Shown here: positions 30,610-40,711 of the stretch, piece after piece
How positions within the stretch are numbered: the first letter of the stretch is position 1
Layout of the letters: the number at the start of each line of letters is the position of its first letter
Origin: Diadophis punctatus similis
Lineage: Eukaryota; Chordata; Lepidosauria; Squamata; Dipsadidae
NCBI GenBank assembly: GCA_023053685.1
Contig: JALIGW010000219.1
Location: forward strand, 90,001-154,000
Direction of reading: 5' to 3'
Length of the DNA: 64,000 nucleotides
The notes under the pieces: model-generated
What the model was told of the DNA's origin: nothing
Seen by the model: only the letters and a program-made list of their open reading frames with translations
Database searches by the model: none
Position numbers and translations under genes: made by a program

Positions 30610-31029
30610 AACTGCCTGCCCTTTCGTTAGGCTTCCGTGAGTTTTACTGGAAAGCTAAGGAGATACCAGGAGACGAAAAAGGGGGAAAGCAGGCCCTTCA
30701 CCACCGTTTGGCCAATGTGTAGGTCACAGGGCAAGCATGGCCCATCTCACCCAAGAGAATTGCTCCAAAACGTCCGAGGTTTTGCTCTGAAGAAACTGAA
30801 ACAGGCTGAATACTCTTTTATGCTGCCTTTTGAGGGCTAGAGAAAGAGGCGGCTTCTCGGGTTTAGTGGTCTTTGAAGATTATTAAAATAATATCATTCC
30901 AGATTCCAATCTGGAAAAAGTTTTGAACACTCTGGAAAATAATCAATGTCGGGATTTTCGGAGGAAGTGTGCGGACCTGATCATGCTTGTGGACTTCTCA
31001 GCGGCTTTGGGTACCTTCCTAACCTACCT
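30610..31029. other. Mostly unassigned; short L2-like coding trace
   Basis: Near 30960-31012 the plus strand reads 'ADLIMLVDFSAALGT', close to the L2 motif LLDLSAAFDT, directly before a CR1. The rest has no recognised feature. Confidence 0.35.
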
Positions 31030-31533
31030 CTATAGCAGGGGAGACAGGATAGCAGTCTTCCAATATTCGAGGGGCTGCCACAGAGAGGAAGGGGTCAAGC
31101 TATTTTTCAAAGCACCTGAAGGCCAGACAAGGAATAATGGATGGAAACTGACCAAGGAGAGATTCAACCTGCAAATAAGGAGAACTTTTCTGACAGTGAG
31201 AGCAATCAAGCAGTGGAACAGAAGTTGCCTTCAGAAGTTGTGGGAGCTTCATCACTGGAAGCTTTCAAGAAGAGACTGGACTGCCATTTGTCAGAAATTT
31301 AATTTAATAATTTAATTTAATTTAATAAACGTTCTTATAAGCCGCCCAGTCCTGTAGGACTCAGGGCGGCGTACAGCATAAATGAGAACAATAATATAAA
31401 AACATCATAGTTTAAAAACAATACATTGCTTTAAAAAAGAAAAAGAAAAAGAAATGGTGTAGGGCCTCCTGCTTGGGCGAGGGGTTGGACTAGATGACCT
31501 ACAAGGTCCCTTCCAACTCTGTTAATCTGTATC
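31030..31533 (+). mobile_element. CR1 LINE 3' end split by an L2 tail
   Basis: 31030-31298 encodes the CR1 C-terminus ('DRIAVFQYSRGCHREEGVK', '[17 protein letters not shown]'). 31450-31533 supplies the end of the frame and the terminal motif. The L2 fragment at 31299-31449 sits between, flanked by agaaat on both sides. Confidence 0.88.
31299..31449 (-). mobile_element. L2-type LINE 3' tip in CR1
   Basis: On the plus strand it begins with an (AATTT)n-like tail, then 'cttataagccgcccagtcct' and actcagggcggcgtac, the inverse of the L2 end. A 6-bp duplication agaaat flanks it. Confidence 0.82.
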
Positions 31534-32505
31534 TAGCACCTTGCTTCAGCAGAAATATGGGGGGTGGTCTCCAGCCTTTCTTGCCAACTCAGCCTCAGAA
31601 GATGGAAGCCCACAGTCCTTTCCATGGCCATTCACTTCTCTTGCTTACAATTTCCGTCTTGCTCTCGATGATTTTTAACATTTATTTGAAACTGCTGCGA
31701 AACATTATCCAGTAGTCTGGTCCACCATGTCATCAATTGGCAAAAGATATCTACTTTTACTTCTTCATTTTTTCCCCGTTTACAATTCTCAGAGTGACTG
31801 TGGAATGCTCTAAGAGATATCTGGAGGTGGTTATAGAGGGATGAGAGCAAGCAAATTGAAACTAATCCAGACAAGATGGAAAAATTATTTCCTCCCCCCT
31901 CTCCTTGCGAAACTCAGCAGCAAATTTGAGATTGTCCACCATATACCAACGTTCTGCCCTTTACCTTCAAGGTCTATTAAAGCTCCCCAGCATTTTCTTT
32001 TGGTTGTTAGACCTGCAGACTTGGGAAGGATTCATTTCCTGCCATGGACACTGAGGTCAGGTGGGCATTAAAGGTTGCCTCGGTGATGACAGCCATCTGT
32101 GTGTTTGTCAGAAGAAGGAAAACATCAGAGGTGGGTGTCTCCTCTGCAAAGCTTGTCTGATCTTTTCTCTAGAACTTTTCTTCTGATGCTTAGCTATCTA
32201 TGGTGGCCAGTCCTTGGAAGGAAGAGGGGGGAAGAGCTTGCAGGTGTGGGGGACATCCATCTACCAGACATTTTTCTGGCTGTGTGAGACTTCCAGTGTC
32301 AGACAGATGTGCCCAGAGTGTATGCAAATGTCTGCAAAGACAAGTGTCCATATCAAATTCCATCAGCAACGTTCCCAGCAGCTGAATCATTGGCTCATTC
32401 AGGAATCTTCTGAATCATTAAGCCCATCTTGTTTTGGGGACCTGCCAAGGTCTTTCCTTCACCCAGATTCCACTCCCAGAAAGAAACCCATTGGGAGTTA
32501 TTCCA
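31534..32505. other. Unassigned sequence
   Basis: About 970 bp with no inverted ends, tail or protein motif that I can name. Short open frames here (for example 32214-32540) have no recognisable domain. Confidence 0.3.
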
Positions 32506-33047
32506 TTTTATATATACAATACAATACATTTATTGAATAGCCCGAAGGCCTTTTCAAAAGAAAAAAGAAAAACAGAACAAACAGGTACAGAAACAACCGT
32601 ACAAAAATATATATGGTACATGACATCAAAATTCAACGATCTCAAAATTCAATAACTAAATTTCTAAAACTAGATAACCCAAATAAAATATCTCGCCTCT
32701 AACTCAGCTCATCTTTCTTACAATCAATGAAATTCTTTTCAATGTAGCTGGCTCGTATTGCTGTCATCCTATTAAGATAGCCCTTACCAGGGGAGGAGAG
32801 TCTGCCTTAATTTATGCCTTGCATTCCAGTGGGAAAATTTATTTATAATTGGGGACAGGTATTGTTTTCTTACTTCCTCATACATCCTACATTCAAATAT
32901 TATATGCGCCGTATCCTCGACAACGTTTGACCCACATATACATGTTCTTTCGTCATACGGGATTTTCCGATACCAGCCAAATTTAACGTTAGTATCTAAA
33001 AGCCATTTTATATATGTATATAACCTTGGTTGTATAAACAGAGGCAT
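32506..33047 (-). mobile_element. LINE C-terminus with CxC...H...C motif (clade unresolved)
   Basis: The minus-strand frame 33047-32784 (87 residues) contains 'PYDERTCICGSNVVEDTAHI' and then IFECRMYEEVRKQYLSP. This is a C-x-C...H-x4-C putative zinc-binding segment of the type found at the end of several non-LTR polymerases. After the stop, about 280 bp of A/T-rich sequence ends near 32506 in an ATTGTAT-type tail. Everything upstream is missing. Confidence 0.55.
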
Positions 33048-33265
33048 AGAAACAAAAGCTCATGAAGTATTAGTACCGCTTTATAAAACCTTAGTAAGAC
33101 TACATTTAGAAGACTGCGTCCAGTTTTGGTCACCACATTACAAAAACGATGTTGAGACTTTGGAAAAAGTGCAGAGAAGAGCAACAAGTATGATGAAAGG
33201 GCCTGTAGATTAAAACTTATGAAGAATGGTTGCGGGTTAGGGTATGTCTTACCTAGTGAAAAGAA
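33048..33265 (+). mobile_element. CR1 LINE fragment
   Basis: It encodes a decayed 'VLVPLYKTLVRLHLEDCVQF' segment followed by 'ETLEKVQRRATSMMKG'. It ends where a minus-strand CR1 begins, so two CR1 pieces lie tail to tail. Confidence 0.8.
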
Positions 33266-34652
33266 CTAGAATAGAATAGAGCTGGAAGGGACCTTGAAGG
33301 TCTTCTAGTCCAACTCCTTGCTCAAGCAGGAGAGCTTACACAATTTCAGATAAGTGACTGTCTAGTCCCGTGGTGGCGAACCTATGGCACGCGTGCCACA
33401 GGTGGCACGCGGAGCCATTTCGGCTGGCACGCCACGGGTCCGGCACATTCTACTTCCGGGTTTCTGGCGCGCATGCGCAAAGCTGCTAGAGCTACCCGAA
33501 GCAGAAGGAGGAGGGGCGGTTGCGCAGGCTGGGTGGCTTGCGTAACCGCTCCCTCCTCCTTCTGCTGCCAGCTTCATGTTCCTGCTTCTGCCCGGAGTGC
33601 CAGGCTTGGAGCAGAAGGAGGAGGGGGCAGTTGCGCGAGCCGCCCAGCCTGCGCAACCGCCCCCTTCTCCTGCTCCAAGCCTCGCACTCCGGGCACAAGC
33701 CGGAACGTGAGGCTGACAGGAGAAGGAGGAGGGAGCGGTTACGCGAGCCACCCAGCCTGCGCAACCGCCCCCTTCTCCTGCTCCAAGCCTCGCACTCCAG
33801 GCACAAGCCGGAACGTGAGGCTGACAGGAGAAGGAGGAGGGAGCGGTTACGCGAGCCGCCCAGCCTGCGCAACCGCCCCTCCTCCTTCTCCTGCCAGCCT
33901 CACGTTCCGGCTGGTGCCCGGAGTGCGAGGCTTGGAGCAGGAGAAGGGGGCGGTTGCGCAGGCTCGGCGGCTCGCGTAACTGCTCCCTCCTCCTTCTCCT
34001 GTCAGCCTCACGTTCCGGCTTGTGCCCGGAGTGCGAGGCTTGGAGCAGGAGGAGGAGGGGGCGGTTACACGTGCGCAGTAGATGTGCGCATGCGCGGTGC
34101 GGGCACGTGCGTGGTGCAGGCACGTGCATGTAGGTGTGGGTGCGCATGCACAGGGGGGGGGTGCGCATTGCATTTTGGGTAGTGGCACGCGGGAGCGCTG
34201 GTGGGTGTGCGCGCGCCTATTTTTGGCACGCCGAGAGAAAAAGGTTCGCCACCGCTGGTCTAGTCTCTTCTTAAAAACCTCCAGTGATGGAGCACCCAGG
34301 ATTTCTGGAGGCAAGCTGTTCCACTGGTTAATTGTCCTCACTGTTAAGAAGTTTCTCCTTAATTCCAGATTGCTTTTCTCTTTGGTTAGTTTCCATCCAT
34401 TGTTTCTTGTCCTGCCCTCCAGTGCTTTGGGGAATAATTTGACCCCCTCTTCTTTGTGGCATCCCCTCAAGTACTGGAATACTGCTATCATATCCCACTT
34501 AATTCTTCTTTTGTCTTGACTAGCCAAACCTAGATCCTGCCACCCTTCCTCATATGTTTTAATCTCTAGGCCTTTGATCATCTTAGTTGCTCTTCTTGGA
34601 ACTTTTTCCAAAGTCTCAACATCTTTTTGTAGTATGGTGACCAAAATTGGTA
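33266..34652 (-). mobile_element. CR1 LINE 3' end split by a hAT-like element
   Basis: 33266-33367 is the terminal CR1 segment with an ATTCT tail. 34258-34652 continues upstream through 'EVFKKRLD', '[19 protein letters not shown]' and '[17 protein letters not shown]' to 'KVPRRATKMIKGLE'. The 890-bp element between them carries a perfect target duplication. Confidence 0.88.
33368..34257. mobile_element. hAT-like element with GC-rich inverted minisatellite, 890 bp
   Basis: The ends ccgtggtggcgaacct and aggttcgccaccgctg are inverse copies. The 8-bp duplication gtctagtc (33360-33367 and 34258-34265) is perfect. The interior (about 33510-34075) holds about five units of roughly 120 bp in mixed orientation, rich in CpG. 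Arg/Leu-rich open frames on both strands are products of this composition. A relative with the same left end is at 52894. Confidence 0.9.
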
Positions 34653-35285
34653 GCACGATAGCAGTGTTCCAATATTTGAGGGGATGCCACAAAAAAGAGG
34701 GGGTCAACTTATTTTCCAAAGCACCAAAAGGCCAGGCAAGAAACAATGGATGGAAATTAATCAAGGAGAGAAGCAACCTGGCATTAAGGAGAAATTTCCT
34801 GACAGTGAGAACCATCAACCGATGGAAAAGAAGTTGCCTTTGGAAGTTGTGGGAGCTTCATCACTGGAGGCTTTCAAGAAGAGATTGGACTGCCCCAGCA
34901 ATAGCAATAGCATTTAGACTTATATATATGCTTTACAGCCCTCTCTAAGCGGTTTACAGAGTCAGCATATTGCCCCCAACAATCTGGCTCCTCATTTTAC
35001 CCACCTCGGAAGGATGGAAGGCTGTGTCAACCTTGAGCCTGGTGAGATTCGATCTGCCAAACTACTGGCAGCTGGTGATTAGCAGAAGTAGTCTGCAGTA
35101 CTGCACTCTAACCACTGGGCCACCGCGCTGGTTCCAGTGAAACGACTTGCCTTCAGGACTTCATCACTGGAATCTTTAAGAGGAGATTGGACAATGATCT
35201 GAAATGGTCTAAGGTTTCCTTCTTGAGCAGTGGGTTGGACTAGAAGACCTCCAAGGTCCCTTCCAACTCTGTAATTCTGTTATTT
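34653..35285 (+). mobile_element. CR1 LINE pieces flanking a SINE
   Basis: 34653-34896 encodes '[20 protein letters not shown]' to 'AFKKRLDC', with a frameshift in the 'RWKRSCL' part. 35134-35285 restarts slightly upstream in the CR1 sequence (cagtgaaacgacttgcc) and carries the terminal motif. The overlap means these are two CR1 copies or a partial duplication, not one simply split copy. Confidence 0.8.
34897..35133 (-). mobile_element. Sauria-type SINE
   Basis: On the plus strand it starts 'agcaatagcaatagcattta' and ends 'aaccactgggccaccgcgct', the inverse of SINE tail and box A. The body motif 'gcccccaacaatctggctcc' is intact. Confidence 0.85.
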
Positions 35286-35656
35286 CATGCGATGCTTCTG
35301 CTCTCAGTCCCAGTTTCTGCATGGCCTGGTCCCGCTGTCTCCTGTTACTCATGGCTGTTCTAGAGCAATTTTGCTTTTTTGCATTGCAACCAGGAGGGAA
35401 TTCTGCTTTTCATGCCTCATTACATTTGTCTCCAGTTTCGGGCACAGAAGACTGCATTGCCAGACTGTGGAATGCGAGCATTAGCCTTTGCAATGGTACT
35501 TAAAGAATTCCTTCGGCTGTTGTTTCCTTTCAGGGGATGGGAGGGGGAGAATTATTTGCAAATCCATATGCTGTCTGTCTTATGGCTATTAAAGCTACAC
35601 AGGAATCTCAGACCGGAAACAGAAGTGTTATGTAGAGTGGTAACTACAGGCAAGAG
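35286..35656. other. Unique-looking sequence
   Basis: About 370 bp without a repeat signature. An open frame starts at 35379 but runs into the transposon at 35657 and shows no domain. Confidence 0.3.
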
Positions 35657-36679
35657 TAAAGTGACCAGATTTTTTTTCTTCAAGCGGGACACCATTGACG
35701 GGGGTGGGTTTCTCCATTTGAGTTTTGCCCTCTGCGCATGCGCAGAACGCTGCGCATGCGTAGAGGGCAAAATAGCAAATGTCGGCGTCCAGGTGAGGTG
35801 GGGGGGAGGGGGGGGAGGGGGGGAGGCGGGAGGGCGCTTGGATGCCTGCAGCTCACGACAGGTAAGCTGCCTCCTTTCCCCGTCTCCCGCCTCCCGTTCG
35901 TTGCTTGCCAGCCCGGCCGAAGGGAAGGCGGGAGGCGAGGAAAGGCCTCCCGAAAGGAGGGGAGGCTTTGGGAGCCCGCCTCCCTTTCGGCCCGAAAGGG
36001 AGGCGGGCTCCCGAAGCCTCCCCTCCTTTCGGGAGGCCTTTCCTCGCCTCCCGCCTTCCCTTCGGCCGGGCTGGCTCGCCTCCCCTCCTTTCGGGAGGCC
36101 TTTCCTCACCTCCCGCCTTCCCTTCGGCCGGGCTGGCAAGCAACGAACGGGAGGCGGGAGACGGGGAAAGGAGGCAGCCGGCAGCTTACCTGCTCCAAGC
36201 ATCCAAGCGCCGCGGTCTCCCGGTCGCCCGCCCGGCCCCAGGGCAACGGCGGCAGCGAGGCAACGGGGGGAAGAAAGGGGAGGGGGACGAGGAAGGGCTG
36301 TTTGCACCGCTCGTGACGTAAATTCAAAGCGGCGACGGCTCCTCGTCCCTCACCCCTCCCAACAGCAGCGGCGCCTCCGAGGGCGGGGCTAGGGATGGGG
36401 CGGGGGAAGGAGAGGAGGAGCAGCCTCCCTTCCCCCTCCCCCCAGCTTCCAGCCGCCGCCGGAGGAGTCAACAACGCGGGACGCCCGCCCGCCGCAAACG
36501 CCGCCCACAGCCGGCCCGAGCTGAGAGGCCTGCTGCCTTTCAGGCCGATTTTTTGAAAGAATGCCCTAGTCGGGCATTGTTTTAAAAAATCGGGACTTTT
36601 TAAGAGGGCGGGCGGGACGCGGGACAAATGGTGAAAAAGCGGGTGTGTCCCGCCAAAATCGGGACGTCTGGTCACCTTA
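35657..36679. mobile_element. DNA element with 8-bp duplication and CpG-rich hairpin, 1,023 bp
   Basis: The ends taaagtgaccaga and tctggtcacctta are inverse copies with one mismatch. The perfect 8-bp duplication ggcaagag (35649-35656 and 36680-36687) fits hAT-like or P-like transposition. The right part repeats 'cgggac' phrases. The centre (about 35830-36230) is a large G+C-rich inverted repeat built from 'ccttcccttcggccgggctg' units. Open frames are compositional artefacts. Confidence 0.85.
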
Positions 36680-36841
36680 GGCAAGAGGCCGACCAGGCCA
36701 TGAAGTCTGGCTCAGAGTAATGTGTAGCTGAGTGATTGAGGGTTTGAAACATTTATAGAGCACCTTTGAAAATGCCAAGTCTTTCCGGGTTGACCTGCAA
36801 AGATTTTAAAACTTTTTGTAAAACTGAAAATTGATGGTGAT

Positions 36842-37066
36842 TGTTACGTACGGCCATACGTAGCACGGATTTGCATGGCCGCCGCTGATTGGGTAATCCA
36901 GCGGTAGGAGAATTAAACTGCTGTCAGTGGCTGGCTTGGTTACAGGGTAGCCCATAAAAGCGGCTGCCCTGCAGCCTGCCCGCAGTTTGTGTTGTATTCA
37001 GCTAGGATAATAAAAGGTGCTGAACTGTTCCTGTGTCTCGCTCCTTCATTCCCTCGCAATCTAACA
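36842..37066 (+). mobile_element. Solo LTR, 225 bp
   Basis: It starts tgttacgtacgg and ends cgcaatctaaca (TGTTA...TAACA), with a perfect 5-bp duplication gtgat (36837-36841 and 37067-37071). A TATA-like cataaaag near 36953 and aataataaaagg near 37006 are in the order expected for an LTR promoter and polyadenylation signal on the plus strand. No retroviral genes are present. Confidence 0.85.
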
Positions 37067-37146
37067 GTGATTATACAGAATAACATTATAAATGAAGTAC
37101 GCATATATGTAGGAGAACCACTGCTAGAGCAGAAATCACATTAAAG

Positions 37147-37220
37147 AGGGAGGAAGGAAGGAAGGAAGGAAGGAAGGAAGGAAGGAAGGAAGGAAGGAAG
37201 GAAGGAAGGAAGGAAGGAAG
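37147..37220 (+). repeat. (GGAA)n microsatellite
   Basis: About 18 tandem GGAA units, the inverse of the TTCC tracts elsewhere in the window. Confidence 0.95.
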
Positions 37221-37540
37221 GGTCAAGCAGTGATTTTATTGCCTGTTATATGTATATGCAGGGAGAAGCATCCCTATCTAATATAATGGTTTAATCCTGA
37301 GCACGTGATTGATATGTTCTAGTACGCATGTGTACATTCCTTTCTCCATTCATTCCTTCTGTTCCTAGCTTCCATTGAAGCAAGACGTATTTTTATATCA
37401 GAGATGTAGAACAATGAGGATTTATTGTTTTGTACCGAAATAAATATTTTTACTTAGACTTTTAAACTGCGGTTTCTTTTCTAATGTCTGATGTCCGGGA
37501 AAAGATCTATTTCTCCTTTGTGAGATATTTTTTTTGCCTC
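37221..37540. other. Unassigned sequence
   Basis: Between two microsatellites; no feature recognised. Confidence 0.3.
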
Positions 37541-37649
37541 TGACAGGAAGGAAGGAGGGAGGGAGGGAAGGAGGGAGGGAGGGAGGGAGGGAGGGAGGGA
37601 GGGAGGAAGGAAGGAAGGAAGGAAGGAAGGAAGGAAGGAAGGAAGGAAA

Positions 37650-37721
<72 letters not shown>

Positions 37722-37725
37722 ATAC
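37541..37725 (+). repeat. (GGGA)n-(GGAA)n-(AAAT)n compound microsatellite
   Basis: Three tetranucleotide blocks follow one another without spacer; the AAAT block is about 70 bp. Confidence 0.97.
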
Positions 37726-37931
37726 TGGGAAAATAAAAATATCCTCACCTGAAATTAAAATGACAAGGAAGTGCCAAAATAAAGTATTTTGAATAATATT
37801 TCTGAATCATCTCCCGCTCATCCTGTCCAAACACCCATTTCTACAATGGAAAACACACAGAACAGGGCCTCAAAAAGTGATTATTTTTTGTTTAGGATTC
37901 AGAGAAATACCCTTTGTTCAGAATATGTAGA

Positions 37932-38128
37932 ATAAAAGAGTTGGAAGGGACTATGGAGGTCTTCTAGTCCAACCCAGTGCTCAAGTAGGAGAGCCTATCA
38001 GATTGAGGGTCCCAAATTGTCAACGGCTTTATAGGTTAATATCAGTCCTTGGCTGGCTGGGGAATTTTGGGAATTGAACTCCACACATCTTAAAGGCGTT
38101 GAGGTTGAAAAACACTGCTTTAACCTGT
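37932..38128 (-). mobile_element. CR1 3' tip and half of a palindromic hAT-like element
   Basis: 37932-38012 is the last 80 bp of a CR1 ('gagttggaagggactatgga'). 38050-38128 has 'gctggctggggaattttggg' and 'aaaaacactgc', the right half of the palindromic family. Both are remnants. Confidence 0.7.
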
Positions 38129-38570
38129 GCCGGGCATGACCAGGGCATCAGAGCAAGATGAGGAGAGTTTGACTGCCCTATTTCAGAATGACAGGAGTTT
38201 TTGAACAATCTTCAAGGGCTGCTCCATCTTCGCTTCCTTGCAGTGGTCTAAATGAAAGATTTAGCATGAGAATGAAGCCAGCATTGAAAGGCATTGTTTT
38301 TTGGGGGGAGAAACAGACCTGGGCCTGGTTCATAGGTTTCATGCTTAATAACATCCACACCGTGGCTTCCTAAATGCATTCATTTCCTTATTTGATTTCA
38401 TTGCATGTCCAGGTGAGGCAAAGGCCCCCCCCCCAAAAAATGTTGCTTTTCTGCTGGCAGAATCTTTTACCTACGTTGTCTTTCAGGACCTTCACTGGCG
38501 CCTTTGTTTTTATTTATGTCTTTCTCAAAATATTATCGCTCAGCTTCAGTGACTCAGCAAAGACCAACAT

Positions 38571-38835
38571 GGCACCAGAAAGCCAAACAAGGAATAACGG
38601 ATGGAAGCTGACCAAGGAGAGATTCAACCTGGAAGTGAGGAGAAACTTTCTGACGGTGAGAGCGATCAACCAGTGGAACAGCTTGCCAGCGGAGGTCGTG
38701 AGAGCCCCAACACTTGCGACCTTCAAGGGGAGACTGGACTGCCATCTGTCTCAAAGGGTGTAGGGACTCCTGCTTGAGCAGGGGGTTGGACTAGATGACC
38801 TACAAGGTCCCTTCCAACTCTAATAATAAATCTAA
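38571..38835 (+). mobile_element. CR1 LINE 3' end, young subfamily
   Basis: It encodes '[19 protein letters not shown]' to 'GRLDCHLSQRV' with an unbroken frame, then the terminal motif and 'aataataaatctaaa' tail. Over about 240 bp it differs from the copy at 206-450 by only a handful of bases. Confidence 0.92.
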
Positions 38836-38949
38836 AGTACAAATAAATAAACAAGAAGACTGGGTCCAGAGCTTCTTGCTCACCATTTCTTCCATCTATT
38901 CTTAATTCTTTCCGATGAATCAAATGGTAAAAGGAAATAACTGACCAGA

Positions 38950-39830
38950 GATGTCTGTGAAAATTCTCAGTCGCCCAAGTCATGGTTGTCCCAAAGGTGC
39001 TTTTTAAAGAGGCAACTGGACTTTCTTTGTTTTTCCTTGAAGAGGTTTCACTTCTCATCCAAGAAGCTTCTTCAGTTCTGACTGAATGGTGGAGAATGGA
39101 AGGATTTATATTCTTTGCAGTCATCTGGTCATTAGCACTCTCTCTGAGAGTCATTGAGGCAACTTGGAGATTTATCTGTGCCCTCGGGTTCACCTGAATG
39201 GTGTAAATGGGTGTGGAACCTTCTTGAAACTGCTGAAAGGGATTGCGTTGTAAACAGGAGATAGATGGTTGAAGACAGCAAAGTCCACATTCTGGACAGA
39301 GAGGACTGCTGGTTTGAAAGAAGGGTCAAGGAGGCCATCTGTCCAGCGGCGGGTTGCTGCCTTACTGGTGCCGGAGCGCTGCGCGCGCATCTCCACACTT
39401 CAGGCACACGCACGCTCTCTACACACACATGCCCCCTTGCACGATTTTGCTTCTGCGCATGCGCGGAAGCAAAATCTCGCCGAAATCTCACGAGGGGACA
39501 CGCGTGTGTGTGAGATTTTGGCGAGATTTTGCTTCTGCGCATGCGCAGAAGCAAAATCAACCCAAAATCTCTCGCATGCGTGCGTCCCCTCGCGAGATTT
39601 CGGCGAGATTTTACTTCCGCGCATGCACAGAAGCAAAATCGACCCAAAATCACCGGGGGGGAAATGGTGACGCACGCGATGGACCGGCAGAGAGGGCTGC
39701 GGAGCGGTTGCGCAATCCACCGCTCCCTACCGGAGCTGCGCATTTGGCAGCTCCGGCAGGAACCCACCTCTGCATCTGTCCAGTTGAAAAAGCATATTTG
39801 GGACAATTGACCAGAGAATGTGCTCTCTCT
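38950..39830 (-). mobile_element. Penelope-like element remnant (holds a hAT-like element)
   Basis: The non-coding repeat (38950-39180) is the family found at 28645 and 40269. At 39285-39343 the plus strand reads 'VHILDREDCWFERRVKEAI', a motif of the C-terminal region of Penelope-like proteins as I know them. On the minus strand nearby, 'FNHLSPVYNAIPFSSF' resembles the sequence that normally follows this motif. The two are in opposite polarity, so the copy is rearranged. The repeat resumes after the element at 39344-39772 with 'gttgaaaaagcatatttggg'. Confidence 0.6.
39344..39772. mobile_element. hAT-like element, 429 bp
   Basis: The ends are cagcggcgggttgc and gaacccacctctg; the perfect 8-bp duplication is catctgtc (39336-39343 and 39773-39780). 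The interior repeats 'cttctgcgcatgcgcagaag' palindromes and 'aaatctcacgagggga'-type phrases. It is the inverse-oriented relative of 4378-4767. Confidence 0.9.
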
Positions 39831-40112
39831 CTCTCTTTCTCTCTCTCTGAAAATATCAAAATGGCAATGCAATCAAAGTCCCTCCTGCCATTTTGACTTC
39901 TTTGACACATGAACATATGCTGGAAAGGCACCCATTTCCTCTACCAACTCAGCTCCATTTATGTTCAAAAATGGAATTTTAACAAATCACTTTTCCCTGT
40001 GTAAAGGGAAGTTATTTAATACTGTATCTAACAGTGAGGTCCTTGCAAACAAAAGGCCTAAGAAGGGCCAATTCGAGCCTCTTTTTCAAGGATCCTTTTA
40101 GGGCTGAAGATG
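39831..40112. other. Unassigned sequence
   Basis: A short (CT)n run lies at the left edge. No other feature recognised. Confidence 0.3.
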
Positions 40113-40268
40113 AATCCAATCTGGGTCACTGTCTCTTTGTTTTTAAAGTTTTAGTTTATTTATTTTTTATCGCTATGATACATATTTTGATTCTATCATC
40201 ACTGATGAGTTGTTTTTATTCTGGTTAATTTTAACTGATTAAAAATAAAATTATCTATTCTCTTGGAT

Positions 40269-40711
40269 TGTCTATGGAGACTCTCAGTCATCCAGGTCAT
40301 GGTTGTCCCACAGGTGCTTTTTTTCAAGAGGCAGCTGGACTTTCTTGGTTTTTCTTTGAAGACGTTTCGCTTCTCATCCAAGAAGCTTCTTCAGTTCTGA
40401 CTGAATGGTGGATAATGGAAGGATTTATGCTCCTTGCAGACAGCTGGTCATTTGCATTCATTCAGAGGGTTGTTGAAGCCATTTGGAAGTTTATCTGTGT
40501 CCTCAGGGTCACCTGAGTAGTGCAAATGGGTTTGGAGCCACCTTGGCTGCAGGGCGTTTTCTGTCCTGTGTCAATATAAATTCTTCCATTTCCCCACCAT
40601 CCAGTCAGAGCTGAAGAAGCTTCTTGGATGAGAAGCGAAATGTCTTCAAAGAAAAACCAAAAAAGTCCAGTTGCCTCTTGAAAAAGCATCTTTGGGACAA
40701 CCAAAGACATG
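40269..40711. mobile_element. Penelope-like repeat, inverted pair
   Basis: The forward copy starts 'gtctatggagactctcagtc' and includes 'catccaagaagcttcttcag'. The partial reverse copy at about 40603-40706 ends 'gaaaaagcatctttgggaca'. The spacer between them is about 60 bp. Confidence 0.65.

Noticed and set aside
33362..34182. Overlapping Arg-rich frames on both strands
   Set aside because: Coding potential on both strands arises from the GC-rich inverted minisatellite. No known domain is present.
35379..36684. 337-codon and other long frames over a CpG-rich region, possible gene or promoter island
   Set aside because: The region is the interior of a DNA element with perfect target duplication. 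The frames are compositional and palindromic.
40360..40400. Hammerhead ribozyme in the Penelope-like repeat (minus strand ggatgagaagcgaaacgtc)
   Set aside because: Penelope-like elements can carry hammerhead motifs, and the sequence resembles the core. But the required CUGANGA box is not matched (an extra or changed base), and no stem III can be formed. A structure search could reopen it.
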